A stretch of DNA of 64,000 bases, taken from contig NZ_JAPKFL010000026.1 in NCBI RefSeq assembly GCF_026262575.1, positions 1 through 64,000 of the forward strand, given 5' to 3'. Of the stretch, positions 26,674 through 34,575 are shown piece by piece. Each line of letters opens with the position of its first letter. Position 1 is the stretch's first letter. The notes below the pieces were generated by a model that was not told the DNA's origin, did not search any database, and saw nothing but the letters and a program-made list of their open reading frames with translations. The position numbers and the translations under genes were made by a program. This stretch comes from Streptomyces marinisediminis. Lineage in GTDB: Bacteria; Actinomycetota; Actinomycetes; Streptomycetales; Streptomycetaceae.

Positions 26674-27900
26674 ATGGGCCGGGTGGCCGCTTCAGAATCA
26701 CCCGACACGCCGACCGCCCCTGCGGGGGAGACCGCCGCCTTCCAGGCCCTGCTGACCGAGGAGGGGGCGCGGCTGCTCGCCGAGCTGCGCGACCACGACC
26801 CGGCCGACGAGCTCGCCCTGGCCACCCGGCTGCGGCGCGACCACTCCCCCGCGCTGGTCTCCGCCGCGCTGGGCCAGGCCCGGCTGCGCCAGCGCGCGGC
26901 GGCCAAGTTCGGCGCGTCGGACGCGGCCCGCATGTACTTCACCCCCGACGGCGTCGAGCAGGCGACGCGCTCGGCCGTGGCCGCGTACCGGGCCCGGCGG
27001 CTGGCGGAGCTGGGCGTGCGGCGGGTGGCCGACCTGTGCTGCGGCATCGGCGGGGACGCGATCGAACTGGCCCGCGCCGGGATCGAGGTGCTCGCGGTGG
27101 ACCGCTCGCCGCTGACCTGCGCCGTGCTGCGGGCCAACGCGGACGCGCTCGGGCTCGCCGACCGCGTGCGGGTGCGCTGCGCCGACGTCACCGAGGTGGA
27201 CGTCGGCGGCTTCGACGCCGTCTTCGCGGACCCCGCCCGGCGCGGCGGGCGCGGGCGGGTGTTCGACCCGGAGGCGTACTCCCCGCCGCTGTCCTGGGCG
27301 CTCCGGGCGGCGCGCCGGGTGCCGCACGCGGCGCTCAAGCTGGCGCCGGGCGTGCCGCACGAGGCGCTGCCCGCCGACGCCGAGGCGGAGTGGATCTCGG
27401 TGGGCGGCGAGGTGAAGGAGGCCGTGCTGTGGTTCGGCTCCGGCGCGGGCGGAGCCGTCCGCGCGACGCTGCTGCCCGGCGGGCACTCGCTGGTGTCCGA
27501 GCCGCTGCCCGCGCCGCCGGTGGGCCCGGTCGGGCGGTACCTGTACGAGCCGGACGGCGCGGTGATCCGCGCCCACCTCGTCGCCCAGGTGGCGCAGCGG
27601 CTGGACGGGCGGCTGGTGGACGCGACGATCGCCTACGTCACCGCCGACGCGCTGCGGCCGACGCCGTACGCGCGGGCCTACGAGGTGACCGACGTGCTGC
27701 CCTTCCACCTCAAGCGGCTGCGGGCGCTGCTGCGCGAGCGCGGCGTGGGCACGCTGACGGTCAAGAAGCGCGGCTCGGCCGTCGACCCCGAGGACCTGCG
27801 CCGCCGCATGCGCCTGGCCGGGCCCGCCGTCGCGACGGTCTTCCTCACCCGCGTCCAGGGCGCCCCCACCATGCTCCTGGCCGCCCCGGTGGCCGCCTGA
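26674..27900 (+). CDS. SAM-dependent methyltransferase with THUMP-like C-terminal domain
   Basis: A 408-residue class I methyltransferase. The SAM site is VADLCCGIGGDAIELARAG (about 115-133) with the ribose-binding acidic residue in VLAVDRSP, then FDAVFADPARRGGRGRV, where DPAR stands where nucleic-acid methyltransferases have their catalytic motif IV. The C-terminal 80 residues (ALLRERGVGTLTVKKRGSA, then the RRRMRLAG region) resemble the THUMP-like domain of predicted RNA methyltransferases. An RNA substrate is therefore inferred but not shown. The start could be the ATG at 26674 or a GTG three codons later. Confidence 0.85.
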   Translation: MGRVAASESPDTPTAPAGETAAFQALLTEEGARLLAELRDHDPADELALATRLRRDHSPALVSAALGQARLRQRAAAKFGASDAARMYFTPDGVEQATRSAVAAYRARRLAELGVRRVADLCCGIGGDAIELARAGIEVLAVDRSPLTCAVLRANADALGLADRVRVRCADVTEVDVGGFDAVFADPARRGGRGRVFDPEAYSPPLSWALRAARRVPHAALKLAPGVPHEALPADAEAEWISVGGEVKEAVLWFGSGAGGAVRATLLPGGHSLVSEPLPAPPVGPVGRYLYEPDGAVIRAHLVAQVAQRLDGRLVDATIAYVTADALRPTPYARAYEVTDVLPFHLKRLRALLRERGVGTLTVKKRGSAVDPEDLRRRMRLAGPAVATVFLTRVQGAPTMLLAAPVAA

Positions 27901-28017
27901 CCCGGCCGCGCCGGGCGGCGGGAGCGGGCCGGACAGCGGGCCCCGTGTGGCGGGGACGGGCGCGGGGGCGGAAGGTGGATGCGGTACCCGCAAGCGCGAC
28001 GGATGTGAGGTGGGAGC

Positions 28018-28806
28018 GTGCCGGAGGACACGGGAGCCGTGCACGGCGCACCGTGCTGGGTGAGCCTCATGACGCACGACCTGGCCGCCGCCCAGGAGTT
28101 CTACACCAAGGCGCTGGGCTGGACGTTCCGCCCCGGGTTCCGCCGCGAGGAGCAGGGGTACCACCTGGCGCTGACCGAGGGCACACCGGTCGCCGGCATG
28201 GGGATGACGGCCCGCACGCAGGGGTTCGCCCCCGCGTGGACGGCGTACTTCCGCGTGGCCGACGCCAACGCGATGGCCGGCCGCATCCGGGAGCACGGCG
28301 GCACGGTGGCGGTGGGTCCGATGGCGTTCGGCACCGGCCGCGTCGCCTGGGCCGCCGACCGGCAGGACGCCCGGTTCGGCGTGTGGGAGGGCGAGCCGGT
28401 GCCCGGCTGGCGGATGCGGCGCCGGCACGGCGCCCCTGCCCGGCTGCAACTGCACACCGGCGACGCCTTCGGCGCCGCGATGTTCTACGGCGCCGTCTTC
28501 TCCTGGGACCAGCACGCGCCCGACCGCGTGAGCGTGCGCTTCGAGGCGGACCACGTCGTGCTGTGGGTGGACGGCCACCACGCGGCCGACCTGTGGGGCG
28601 GCGCGGTGGACAGCGCCCCCGACCCGACGATCCGGCCGCAGTGGCGCGTGTACTTCTGCGTGGACGACGTGGACGCGGTCGCCGAGCGGGTGGCGAGCGC
28701 GGGCGGCGGCGTCGTGCGCGAGCCGCACGCCTCGCACTTCGGCCGCGTCGCCGGGCTGCGGGACCCGGAGGGCGCCCTGTTCCACATCACCTCCGAGGGC
28801 GGCTGA
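28018..28806 (+). CDS. VOC-family protein with two glyoxalase-like domains
   Basis: 262 residues built from two vicinal-oxygen-chelate modules. Residues 10-125 (PCWVSLMTHDLAAAQEFYTK, ALGWTF, ending FGVWEGEP) and 135-262 (AMFYGAVFSWDQ, ending LRDPEGALFHITSEG) each have the beta-alpha-beta-beta-beta pattern and the terminal DPxGAxF-type motif. Related actinobacterial proteins are annotated as glyoxalase, bleomycin-resistance or hydrolase-like without known substrates. The start is a GTG at 28018 with GGTGGGAG just upstream. Confidence 0.85.
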   Translation: MPEDTGAVHGAPCWVSLMTHDLAAAQEFYTKALGWTFRPGFRREEQGYHLALTEGTPVAGMGMTARTQGFAPAWTAYFRVADANAMAGRIREHGGTVAVGPMAFGTGRVAWAADRQDARFGVWEGEPVPGWRMRRRHGAPARLQLHTGDAFGAAMFYGAVFSWDQHAPDRVSVRFEADHVVLWVDGHHAADLWGGAVDSAPDPTIRPQWRVYFCVDDVDAVAERVASAGGGVVREPHASHFGRVAGLRDPEGALFHITSEGG

Positions 28807-28819
28807 GGGCACCCGCGCC

Positions 28820-29068
28820 TCAGGACTCCACCTGCCGGAAGCGCCAGCGGTGGACGGGGCGGTGCAGCAGCTCGGCGGGCGGGTCGGGCAGCTCGACGGG
28901 CGCGGCGGCGTCGTCCCAGTGGGTGACGACCAGGACGCGGTCGGCGGCGGCGGTGTAGGTGTCGCGGCGGGCGGGGGCCGGGGCGAGCGGCTGGGCGCGC
29001 ACCCAGGCCAGCAGCTCGGGCCCGCGCCCGTCGGCGGCGCGGGCCTCCCACATCAGGGCGGTCGTCAT
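28820..29068 (-). CDS. Small conserved hypothetical protein coupled to tsaD
   Basis: 82 residues, soluble, Ala/Pro-rich, starting MTTALMWEARAADGRG and ending HRPVHRWRFRQVES, with a central VLVVTHWDD strand. The ATG overlaps the tsaD stop by four bases (ATGA), so translation is probably coupled. The pattern of a short alpha-beta chain with a THW strand resembles small dimeric alpha-beta-barrel (monooxygenase-like) proteins, but this is weak. No function is assigned. Confidence 0.7.
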   Translation of the reverse strand: MTTALMWEARAADGRGPELLAWVRAQPLAPAPARRDTYTAAADRVLVVTHWDDAAAPVELPDPPAELLHRPVHRWRFRQVES

Positions 29069-30270
29069 GCGTCGTAGAGGTTCTTCCGGCTCAGTTCGTG
29101 CACGTGGTCATGGTCATGGCCGTGCCCCCGGTGCCCCCGGTGCCCCTGGTTCCCGTGCCCGGGGCGCCCGGCGCCGGACGGCGGGCCGTGGTGCCCGGCG
29201 GCGGAGGCGGCCGGGACGTGGGGCTCGGTGACGGGCAGCGAGGAGTCGGCCGGCAGGTCCCAGCCGGAGGCGGGACGGCCGCGGGCGACCATCTCCGCGC
29301 CCAGCGCCGCGACCATCGCCCCGTTGTCGGTGCACAGCTTCGGCCGCGGCACGCGCAGCGTGAGCCCGGCGTCCGCGCAGCGCTCCTCGGCCATGGCGCG
29401 CAGCCGCGAGTTGGCCGCGACGCCCCCGCCGATCATCAGGTGCCCGACCCCCTCGTCCTTGCAGGCCCGGATCGCCTTGCGGGTCAGCACGTCGGTGACG
29501 GCCTCCTGGAAGGAGGCGGCCACGTCCGCCACCGGCACCTCCTCGCCCGCCCGGCGCCGCGCCTCGATCCAGCGGGCGACGGCGGTCTTCAGGCCGGAGA
29601 AGGAGAAGTCGTAGGGCGCGTCGCGCGGGCCGGTCAGGCCGCGCGGGAAGGCGATCGCCGCCGGGTCGCCCTCGCGGGCGTACCGGTCGATGACCGGACC
29701 GCCGGGGAAGCCCAGGCCCAGCACCCGGGCCACCTTGTCGAACGCCTCGCCGGCCGCGTCGTCGATCGTGGCGCCCAGCGGCCGCACGTCGGTGGTGATG
29801 TCGGGGGCGAGCAGCAGGGAGGAGTGCCCGCCGCTGACGAGCAGGGCCATCGTCGGCTCGGGCAGCGCGCCGTGTTCGAGCTGGTCGACGCAGATGTGCG
29901 AGGCCAGGTGGTTGACCCCGTACAGCGGCTTGCCGAGCGCGTACGCGTACGCCTTGGCCGCCGAGACGCCGACGAGCAGCGCGCCGGCGAGGCCGGGGCC
30001 GGCGGTGACCGCGACGCCGTCGAGGTCGGCGGCGGTGACCCCGGCCTCCTCCAGCGCCCGCCGGATGGTGGGGACCATGGCCTCCAGGTGGGCGCGGCTG
30101 GCGATCTCGGGGACCACGCCGCCGTAGCGGGCGTGGTCGTCGACGCTGGAGGCGACGGCGTCGGCCAGCAGGGTGTGGCCGCGCACGACGCCGACGCCGG
30201 TCTCGTCGCACGAGGTCTCGATGCCCAGCACGAGCGGCTCGTGGGTCCGCGAGGAGATCAGGGTTGCCAT
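29065..30270 (-). CDS. tsaD: tRNA N6-adenosine threonylcarbamoyltransferase TsaD
   Basis: It transfers threonylcarbamoyl to A37 of ANN-decoding tRNAs (t6A), working with TsaB and TsaE. The ASKHA fold is clear: LGIETSCDETGVGVV near the N-terminus, the iron-binding NHLASH motif at about 122, the LLVSGGHSSLLL phosphate loop, ATIDDAAGEAFDK, and GGGVAANSRLR. The protein is 401 residues, about 55 more than usual. The excess is a C-terminal tail after LPVTEPHV with runs of Gly-His and Asp-His (GHRGHRGHGHDHDHVH, about 375-392), a likely metal-binding appendage absent from E. coli TsaD. It sits in an operon order tsaB-rimI-tsaD plus a small coupled ORF. Confidence 0.96.
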   Translation of the reverse strand: MATLISSRTHEPLVLGIETSCDETGVGVVRGHTLLADAVASSVDDHARYGGVVPEIASRAHLEAMVPTIRRALEEAGVTAADLDGVAVTAGPGLAGALLVGVSAAKAYAYALGKPLYGVNHLASHICVDQLEHGALPEPTMALLVSGGHSSLLLAPDITTDVRPLGATIDDAAGEAFDKVARVLGLGFPGGPVIDRYAREGDPAAIAFPRGLTGPRDAPYDFSFSGLKTAVARWIEARRRAGEEVPVADVAASFQEAVTDVLTRKAIRACKDEGVGHLMIGGGVAANSRLRAMAEERCADAGLTLRVPRPKLCTDNGAMVAALGAEMVARGRPASGWDLPADSSLPVTEPHVPAASAAGHHGPPSGAGRPGHGNQGHRGHRGHGHDHDHVHELSRKNLYDA

Positions 30271-30276
30271 CGGTGG

Positions 30277-30819
30277 TCAGTTCCTAGCTCGGTCGGAGGG
30301 GTGGTGCACGGGGGCGCCGGTGTGCTCGCGGCGCATGACCAGCGCGTCGACGTTGCCGGGCTGGTAGTAGCCGCGGCGCAGGCCCACGGGGGCGAAGCCG
30401 AACCGCTCGTACAGGCGCTGGGCACGCGGGTTGTCCACCCGCACCTCCAGCAGCACCTGGTGGCACTCGAAGGCGGTGGCGGCGGTGAGCAGGTCGGTCA
30501 GCAGGCGGGAGCCGAGGCCGGTGCCCTGGTGCTCGGGGGCGGCGGCGATGGTCTGCACGTCCGCGGTGCCGTCCGCGGCGGCGGCCAGGCCCGCGTAGCC
30601 CGCGACGGCGCCGCCCGCCTCGGCCACGGTGTAGTGCCGGGTGGCGGCGGGGCCGCGCGCGTGGGCCAGCTCGGACCAGAACATCCCGGCCGACCAGGCG
30701 TCCTCGGGGAACAGCCGGTGTTCCAGCGCGAGCACGGGCTCGATGTCCCACCAGCGCATCCGCCGCAGCGTGACGCCGCCGGGCGCGCCCGGCGGCACGG
30801 ACCCCCCGGGCGCGCTCAC
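30277..30819 (-). CDS. rimI: Ribosomal-protein-alanine N-acetyltransferase RimI
   Basis: A 180-residue GNAT acetyltransferase. The acetyl-CoA motif reads APEHQGTGLGSRLLTDLL, with VDNPRAQRLYERFGF completing motif B. N-terminal WWDIEPVLALEHRLFPEDAW is the typical RimI start, and family members acetylate ribosomal protein S18 and, in actinobacteria, other N-termini. The first codons overlap the tsaB stop by four bases. It lies between tsaB and tsaD as in many bacteria. Confidence 0.92.
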   Translation of the reverse strand: MSAPGGSVPPGAPGGVTLRRMRWWDIEPVLALEHRLFPEDAWSAGMFWSELAHARGPAATRHYTVAEAGGAVAGYAGLAAAADGTADVQTIAAAPEHQGTGLGSRLLTDLLTAATAFECHQVLLEVRVDNPRAQRLYERFGFAPVGLRRGYYQPGNVDALVMRREHTGAPVHHPSDRARN

Positions 30820-31508
30820 CGCTCGCCGACCGCCTGCCGCGGGGTGACGGCCTTGTACCCGGCGGGGACCTTGGCGTCCGGCCGCCGCAGGTACAGGGGC
30901 CGCGGCGGGAGCAGCTCCTGCCCGGCGGCCAGCCGCTCGGCCGCCAGCGCCGCCAGCGCGCCCGCGGCGACGTGCTGCGGACCGTCAACGCGGAGCCCGG
31001 TGAACGTCCGCGGGTACAGGGCCGCCCCGGCGCCGACGGCCGGGACGCCGGCGACCCGCTCGGCGAGGTCGGCCGGGCGGTCCACCGCGGGCTCGCCCTC
31101 GCGCGTGCGGCCGTCGGCGGCGTAACGGGCCCAGTAGACCTCCTTGCGCCGGGCGTCCGTGGCGACGACGAACGGCGCGCCGGCCGGCCCCGCGCGCCCG
31201 GCCGCGTAGGCGATGCCGTCGAGCGTGCACAGCCCGTGCACCGGGACGCCGAGCGCGGCCGCGAAGCCCGCCGCCGTCACCAGGCCGACGCGCAGGCCGG
31301 TGTAGGGGCCGGGGCCGACGCCGACGACGACGGCTGTGACGTCGGCCAGCGCGCACCCCGCCTCGGCCAGCGTCGCGTCGACGGACGGCAGCAGCAGCTC
31401 CCCGTGGCGGCGGGCGTCGACCTGGTCGCGGGAGGCCAGCACCCGCTCCCCGTCGTACAGGGCGACGGTGACGGCGGGCGTGGCGGTGTCAAGAGCGAGC
31501 AACAGCAC
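30816..31508 (-). CDS. tsaB: tRNA threonylcarbamoyladenosine biosynthesis protein TsaB
   Basis: A 230-residue inactive paralogue of TsaD that scaffolds the TsaD-TsaB-TsaE complex. Typical features are LLLALDTATPAVTVALYDG at the N-terminus, RRHGELLLPSVDATLAEAG, and VGVGPGPYTGLRVGLVTAAG. The start is a GTG at 31508 without a ribosome binding site but six bases after a TAGGCT -10 box, so the mRNA is probably leaderless. It heads the tsaB-rimI-tsaD operon. Confidence 0.94.
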   Translation of the reverse strand: MLLLALDTATPAVTVALYDGERVLASRDQVDARRHGELLLPSVDATLAEAGCALADVTAVVVGVGPGPYTGLRVGLVTAAGFAAALGVPVHGLCTLDGIAYAAGRAGPAGAPFVVATDARRKEVYWARYAADGRTREGEPAVDRPADLAERVAGVPAVGAGAALYPRTFTGLRVDGPQHVAAGALAALAAERLAAGQELLPPRPLYLRRPDAKVPAGYKAVTPRQAVGER

Positions 31509-31514
31509 GGAGCT

Positions 31515-31520
31515 AGCCTA
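31515..31520 (-). promoter_or_regulatory. Putative -10 box of a leaderless tsaB transcript
   Basis: TAGGCT on the minus strand is followed by six bases and the GTG at 31508. Confidence 0.5.
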
Positions 31521-31622
31521 CGGCGCGCGCGGGCGGGCACCGTCCCGCGTGCGCGGGCGGGCCCGGGCCGCCCTGCTACCGTCGGTGTGAAGATCGGCCG
31601 GCAGCATCGAGGGGTGAACCCG

Positions 31623-32189
31623 GTGGCACGCAGCAGTGCGGGGACGTTCGTGGCCGGGCTGACCGCCGCGGCGCTGGCCGTCGTCGGTTTCCTCGCCTAC
31701 CAGGCCGCCGCCGCCCACGAGCGCGCGGGCGAGGCGGCGAAGAAGCCCGCCGCCTCCGCCTCCCAGCGGCCCGAGGCCGACACGGTGACGGCGGACCCCG
31801 AGGCGCTGCCCGAGGAGTCCGGCTCCGGGCGGCGCGTGGTGTACGCGCTGGAGGCCGACCGCGTGTGGCTGGTGGCCGAAGACGGCTCGGTGGAGCGCAC
31901 CTACCCGGTGGAGCCGGGCACGCTCGACCCGGTGCCGGGCCACTACACGGTGACCTCCCGGGACGGCGCGGTGACCGGCACGGACGGGGTCCCGGTGGAG
32001 CACGTGGTGCGGTTCGCCACGTTCGCGGGCACCGGGATCGGGTTCAGCGCGCCGCGCGAGGCCGACGCCGAGCCCGTGGCCTCACCCCCGCCGGGCCGGC
32101 AGACGGGCGGCATCCGCGAGCGCCGGGAGGACGGGCGCGCGATGTGGGTGTTCGCGACGATCGGCACGCCGGTCGTCGTCGTCCCCTAG
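31623..32189 (+). CDS. Membrane-anchored protein resembling an L,D-transpeptidase fold without catalytic residues
   Basis: About 188 residues. A hydrophobic N-terminal helix (AGLTAAALAVVGFLAYQAAAA) is followed by an Ala/Pro/Glu linker and a beta-rich domain. That domain reads RRVVYALEADRVWLVAEDGS, then PVEPGTLDPVPGHYTVTSR and VEHVVRFATFAGTGIGFSA, the strand pattern of the start of a YkuD-type domain. The HxxxxxxSHGCxR catalytic motif is absent, so transpeptidase activity is unlikely. The GTG at 31623 was chosen because GAGGGG lies eight bases upstream; GTGs at 31587 and 31614 are alternatives. Extracytoplasmic function is unknown. It is divergent from tsaB. Confidence 0.75.
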   Translation: MARSSAGTFVAGLTAAALAVVGFLAYQAAAAHERAGEAAKKPAASASQRPEADTVTADPEALPEESGSGRRVVYALEADRVWLVAEDGSVERTYPVEPGTLDPVPGHYTVTSRDGAVTGTDGVPVEHVVRFATFAGTGIGFSAPREADAEPVASPPPGRQTGGIRERREDGRAMWVFATIGTPVVVVP

Positions 32190-32190
32190 C

Positions 32191-32252
32191 CGCCCGGCAC
32201 GGCGTCTCCCGGCCGCCCGGCACGGCGTCTCCCGGCCGCCCGGCACGGCGTC
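32191..32252. repeat. 23-bp tandem repeat, 2.7 exact copies
   Basis: The unit CGCCCGGCACGGCGTCTCCC plus GGC is repeated perfectly at 32191-32213 and 32214-32236, then the first 16 bases recur at 32237-32252. It fills the spacer between convergent stop codons (32189 and 32288). Confidence 0.9.
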
Positions 32253-32287
32253 CGCGCGCTCCGGGCGGGGCTGTGCCGCGGCGCGGC

Positions 32288-32425
32288 CTACGCGGCGTCC
32301 GCCTCCTCGCGCGGCTCGCACTCCGGGTGCCGGCCGGCGGGCTCCTCGGGCTCCGGTGGGCGGGAGACGGCTTCGGCGGCGGCGCAGGACGCCAGCAGCT
32401 CGCGGAACGCGGGTACCTCCTGCAT
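32288..32425 (-). CDS. Small hypothetical protein, 45 residues, behind an iron-box-like palindrome
   Basis: It begins MQEVPAFRELLASCAAAEAV and ends with a Pro/Glu-rich stretch; there is one Cys in each half. The ATG at 32425 has an excellent GAGGAGGG ribosome binding site four to ten bases upstream, which is the main reason to believe it. A TTAGGT-GT-ACCTAA palindrome lies 20 bases further upstream. The larger ORF in this frame is an upstream artefact. No function is known; control by a DtxR-type metalloregulator is a guess. Confidence 0.6.
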   Translation of the reverse strand: MQEVPAFRELLASCAAAEAVSRPPEPEEPAGRHPECEPREEADAA

Positions 32426-32936
32426 GGGACCCTCCTCAGCCAACTTAGGTGTACCTAACCCCCATGGGACCACGGGCCCGGCGCCCCACGCAAGGATTTC
32501 CCGACACCTCGTCGGCACCCGTGCCCGCCGACCGGCGGCGCCGGGCGCGGGCCCGCGCGAACGGGGCCGGAAGCGGGACGTGCGGCCGGCGGGGTCCCCA
32601 CCCGGCCGCACGTCGCGCACCCACGGTTCGCCGCCACACCCCGCGCACGCCGCCGGCGCACGGCGCTCCCCGCCGCCCACGGCGTCGGCACGCGCCCGCC
32701 CGCCGCCCGGCGGGCACCGCCGCGACGGCGAACCCGCCCTCGCCCGGGGGCCGCACGCGCCCGGCGCCACATCACCCGCACAGGTGACGCGCCCCCGCAC
32801 GGCCGAGCGCCGCCCGCGCACACCGACCGCCGCCCGCGCGCGCCCACGCGCGCCCCACGCAGCGCGCGCACCACACCACCCGCGCGGGTGACGCGCCCCC
32901 GCGCGCACCGCCCCGCCCGCGCCGCCGGGGCGCGGG
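32426..32936. other. GC-extreme spacer upstream of the 45-residue gene
   Basis: 511 bp up to the tsaE stop. The 30 bp nearest the small gene hold its ribosome binding site and the palindrome at 32445-32458. The rest is over 80% GC with a strong strand C-bias (long CGCCC runs) and no credible gene. Confidence 0.6.
32445..32458. promoter_or_regulatory. Iron-box-like palindrome
   Basis: TTAGGT-GT-ACCTAA is a perfect 6+6 inverted repeat in GC-extreme DNA. The half-sites equal those of DmdR/IdeR/DtxR boxes, but the centre is 2 bp rather than 7, so it is not a canonical 19-bp iron box. Confidence 0.45.
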
Positions 32937-33449
32937 TCAGGGAGCGACGGCCGACAGGTCGGCGTCGCGCCACCGGTCGCCGTAGGCCGTCAGTGTGACC
33001 ACCCGGGCGTCCTCGGCACCGGGGTCCGCCACGGCACCGCCCAGCCCGCGGGCGATCACCACGTGCAGCCGGTCCTCGGTGAGTTCCTCCACGCGGCCCT
33101 CGCCCCATTCCACGGCGACGACGGACTCCGGCAGGGAGACGTCGAGGTCCAGGTCCTCCATCTCCTCCAGGCCGCCGTCCAGCCGGTAGGCGTCGACGTG
33201 CACCAGCGGCGGCCCCTCCGCCAGCGGCGGGTGCACGCGCGCGATGACGAACGTCGGCGAGGTGACGGCGCCGCGCACGCCCAGGCCGGCGCCCAGCCCG
33301 CGGGCCAGCGTCGTCTTGCCCGCGCCCAGCTCGCCGGTGAGCAGCACCAGGTCGCCGGCGCGCAGCAGGCCGGCGAGGCGGCGGCCCAGTTCGCGCATCT
33401 CCTCGGGCGTGCTGACCGTGATCCGGGTGGGGGTGGTGGCCGTCTGCAT
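32937..33449 (-). CDS. tsaE: tRNA threonylcarbamoyladenosine biosynthesis ATPase TsaE
   Basis: A 170-residue P-loop ATPase that drives the t6A-forming TsaBDE complex. The Walker A is GELGAGKTTLARGL (about 39-52), SPTFVIARVH follows, then HVDAYRL and the EWGEG motif (about 114). The ATG at 33449 has no ribosome binding site; TAACAT lies seven bases upstream, suggesting a leaderless mRNA. The hydrolase, alr and nnr genes lie upstream on the same strand. Confidence 0.95.
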   Translation of the reverse strand: MQTATTPTRITVSTPEEMRELGRRLAGLLRAGDLVLLTGELGAGKTTLARGLGAGLGVRGAVTSPTFVIARVHPPLAEGPPLVHVDAYRLDGGLEEMEDLDLDVSLPESVVAVEWGEGRVEELTEDRLHVVIARGLGGAVADPGAEDARVVTLTAYGDRWRDADLSAVAP

Positions 33450-33456
33450 GGCCCCG

Positions 33457-33462
33457 ATGTTA
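33457..33462 (-). promoter_or_regulatory. Putative -10 box of a leaderless tsaE transcript
   Basis: TAACAT on the minus strand is followed by seven bases and the ATG at 33449. It overlaps the end of the upstream hydrolase gene. Confidence 0.45.
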
Positions 33463-34575
33463 GGCGCGCGCGGCCCCTGCCCGGGACAGCAGGCGGTCCA
33501 CCAGGGCGGTCAGCTCCCCGGGTCGCTCCAGCATCAGCAGGTGGCCGGTCTCGGGCAGCACGTGCAGCTCGGCCCCGGGCAGTTCGGCCGCGATCGCCTC
33601 GCTGTGCCGGTGCGGGGTGAGCTGGTCGCGCGCCCCGGTGACGACGAGGTTCGCGCAGGAGCCGAACGCCGCCAGGGCCGCCGTCTGCTCGTGCGCGGTG
33701 AACGCGGGGTAGAACTCGGCGACGACGTCGATGGGCGTGCCCTCGATCAGCCGCTCGGCGAACCGGGCGACGGCCGGGTCCACCGCGCGGGGCGCGCCGA
33801 AGGAGTAGTGCCGCACCAGCCCGGCCAGCAGGTCGGCCCCCGCCGCGCGGCCGCGCTCCACCAGGGCGCTGTGGGCGCTCAGCACGCCGAGCACGCCGGG
33901 CAGCACGCGGCGCACGGCCCGCACCCCGGCGGCGGGCAGCCCGTAGGTGACGTCGGTCAGGCGGCCCGGGGAGGTGCTGACGAAGGCGGCGCCGACCACG
34001 TGTTCGCGCACCCAGTCGGGGTATTGCGCCGCGAGCGCCATCATCGTCATTCCGCCCATCGAGTGACCGACGAGCACCACGGGGTGCCCGGCGGGCACGG
34101 CGGCCTCCAGCACGGCCTTCAGGTCCCGCCCGAGCCGCTCGATCCCGGCGGGCGCCGGCGCCTGCGCCCCGGGCGGGCGGCTGCGCTCGGAGCGGCCGTG
34201 GCCGCGCTGGTCCCAGTAGACGGCGCGGACGGTGCCGCGCTCGCGCAGCGCGGCACGCTGGAAGTGCCAGGAGTCCTGGGTGAGACAGTAGCCGTGGCTG
34301 AAGACGACGGTCGGACCCGAGCCGCCCGCCGCCCCGGGCGCGTCGACCTCGTAGGCCAGCCGCGTCCCGTCCTCGGCGACGGCGGTGCCCGGCGTCCCGC
34401 GCAGGGTGCCGAAGGGCCCGGCGGCGTCCAGCGAGAGGCGGGCCCGGCGGCGCACGGCGCGGTGGACCGTCAGCCGTTCGACGGCCACCCCCGCGGCGAC
34501 GGCGCCCAGCGCGGCGCCCGCGATGCCCGCGCGGCGCGCCCAGCCCCCCGGCCAGCCCCCCGGCCCGGTGCTCAC
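33460..34575 (-). CDS. Alpha/beta hydrolase, membrane-anchored
   Basis: 371 residues. An N-terminal hydrophobic helix (AGIAGAALGAVAAGVAVERL) precedes the hydrolase fold. VVFSHGYCLTQDSWHFQR is the oxyanion strand, DQRGHGRS follows, and the nucleophile elbow is GHSMGG (Ser about 165). The acid is in VTGARDQLTP and the catalytic His in ETGHLLMLE near the end. The GTG start overlaps the alr stop by four bases (GTGA), so the gene is translationally coupled to alr. Homologues next to alr are common in streptomycetes; the substrate is unknown. The much longer ORF in this frame runs back through alr and is an artefact. Confidence 0.92.
   Translation of the reverse strand: MSTGPGGWPGGWARRAGIAGAALGAVAAGVAVERLTVHRAVRRRARLSLDAAGPFGTLRGTPGTAVAEDGTRLAYEVDAPGAAGGSGPTVVFSHGYCLTQDSWHFQRAALRERGTVRAVYWDQRGHGRSERSRPPGAQAPAPAGIERLGRDLKAVLEAAVPAGHPVVLVGHSMGGMTMMALAAQYPDWVREHVVGAAFVSTSPGRLTDVTYGLPAAGVRAVRRVLPGVLGVLSAHSALVERGRAAGADLLAGLVRHYSFGAPRAVDPAVARFAERLIEGTPIDVVAEFYPAFTAHEQTAALAAFGSCANLVVTGARDQLTPHRHSEAIAAELPGAELHVLPETGHLLMLERPGELTALVDRLLSRAGAARA

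Noticed and set aside
32460..32936. ORFs of 100-217 residues in the GC-extreme spacer upstream of the 45-residue gene
   Set aside because: They encode only Arg/Ala/Pro/Gly-rich sequence in several frames at once and have no start signals.
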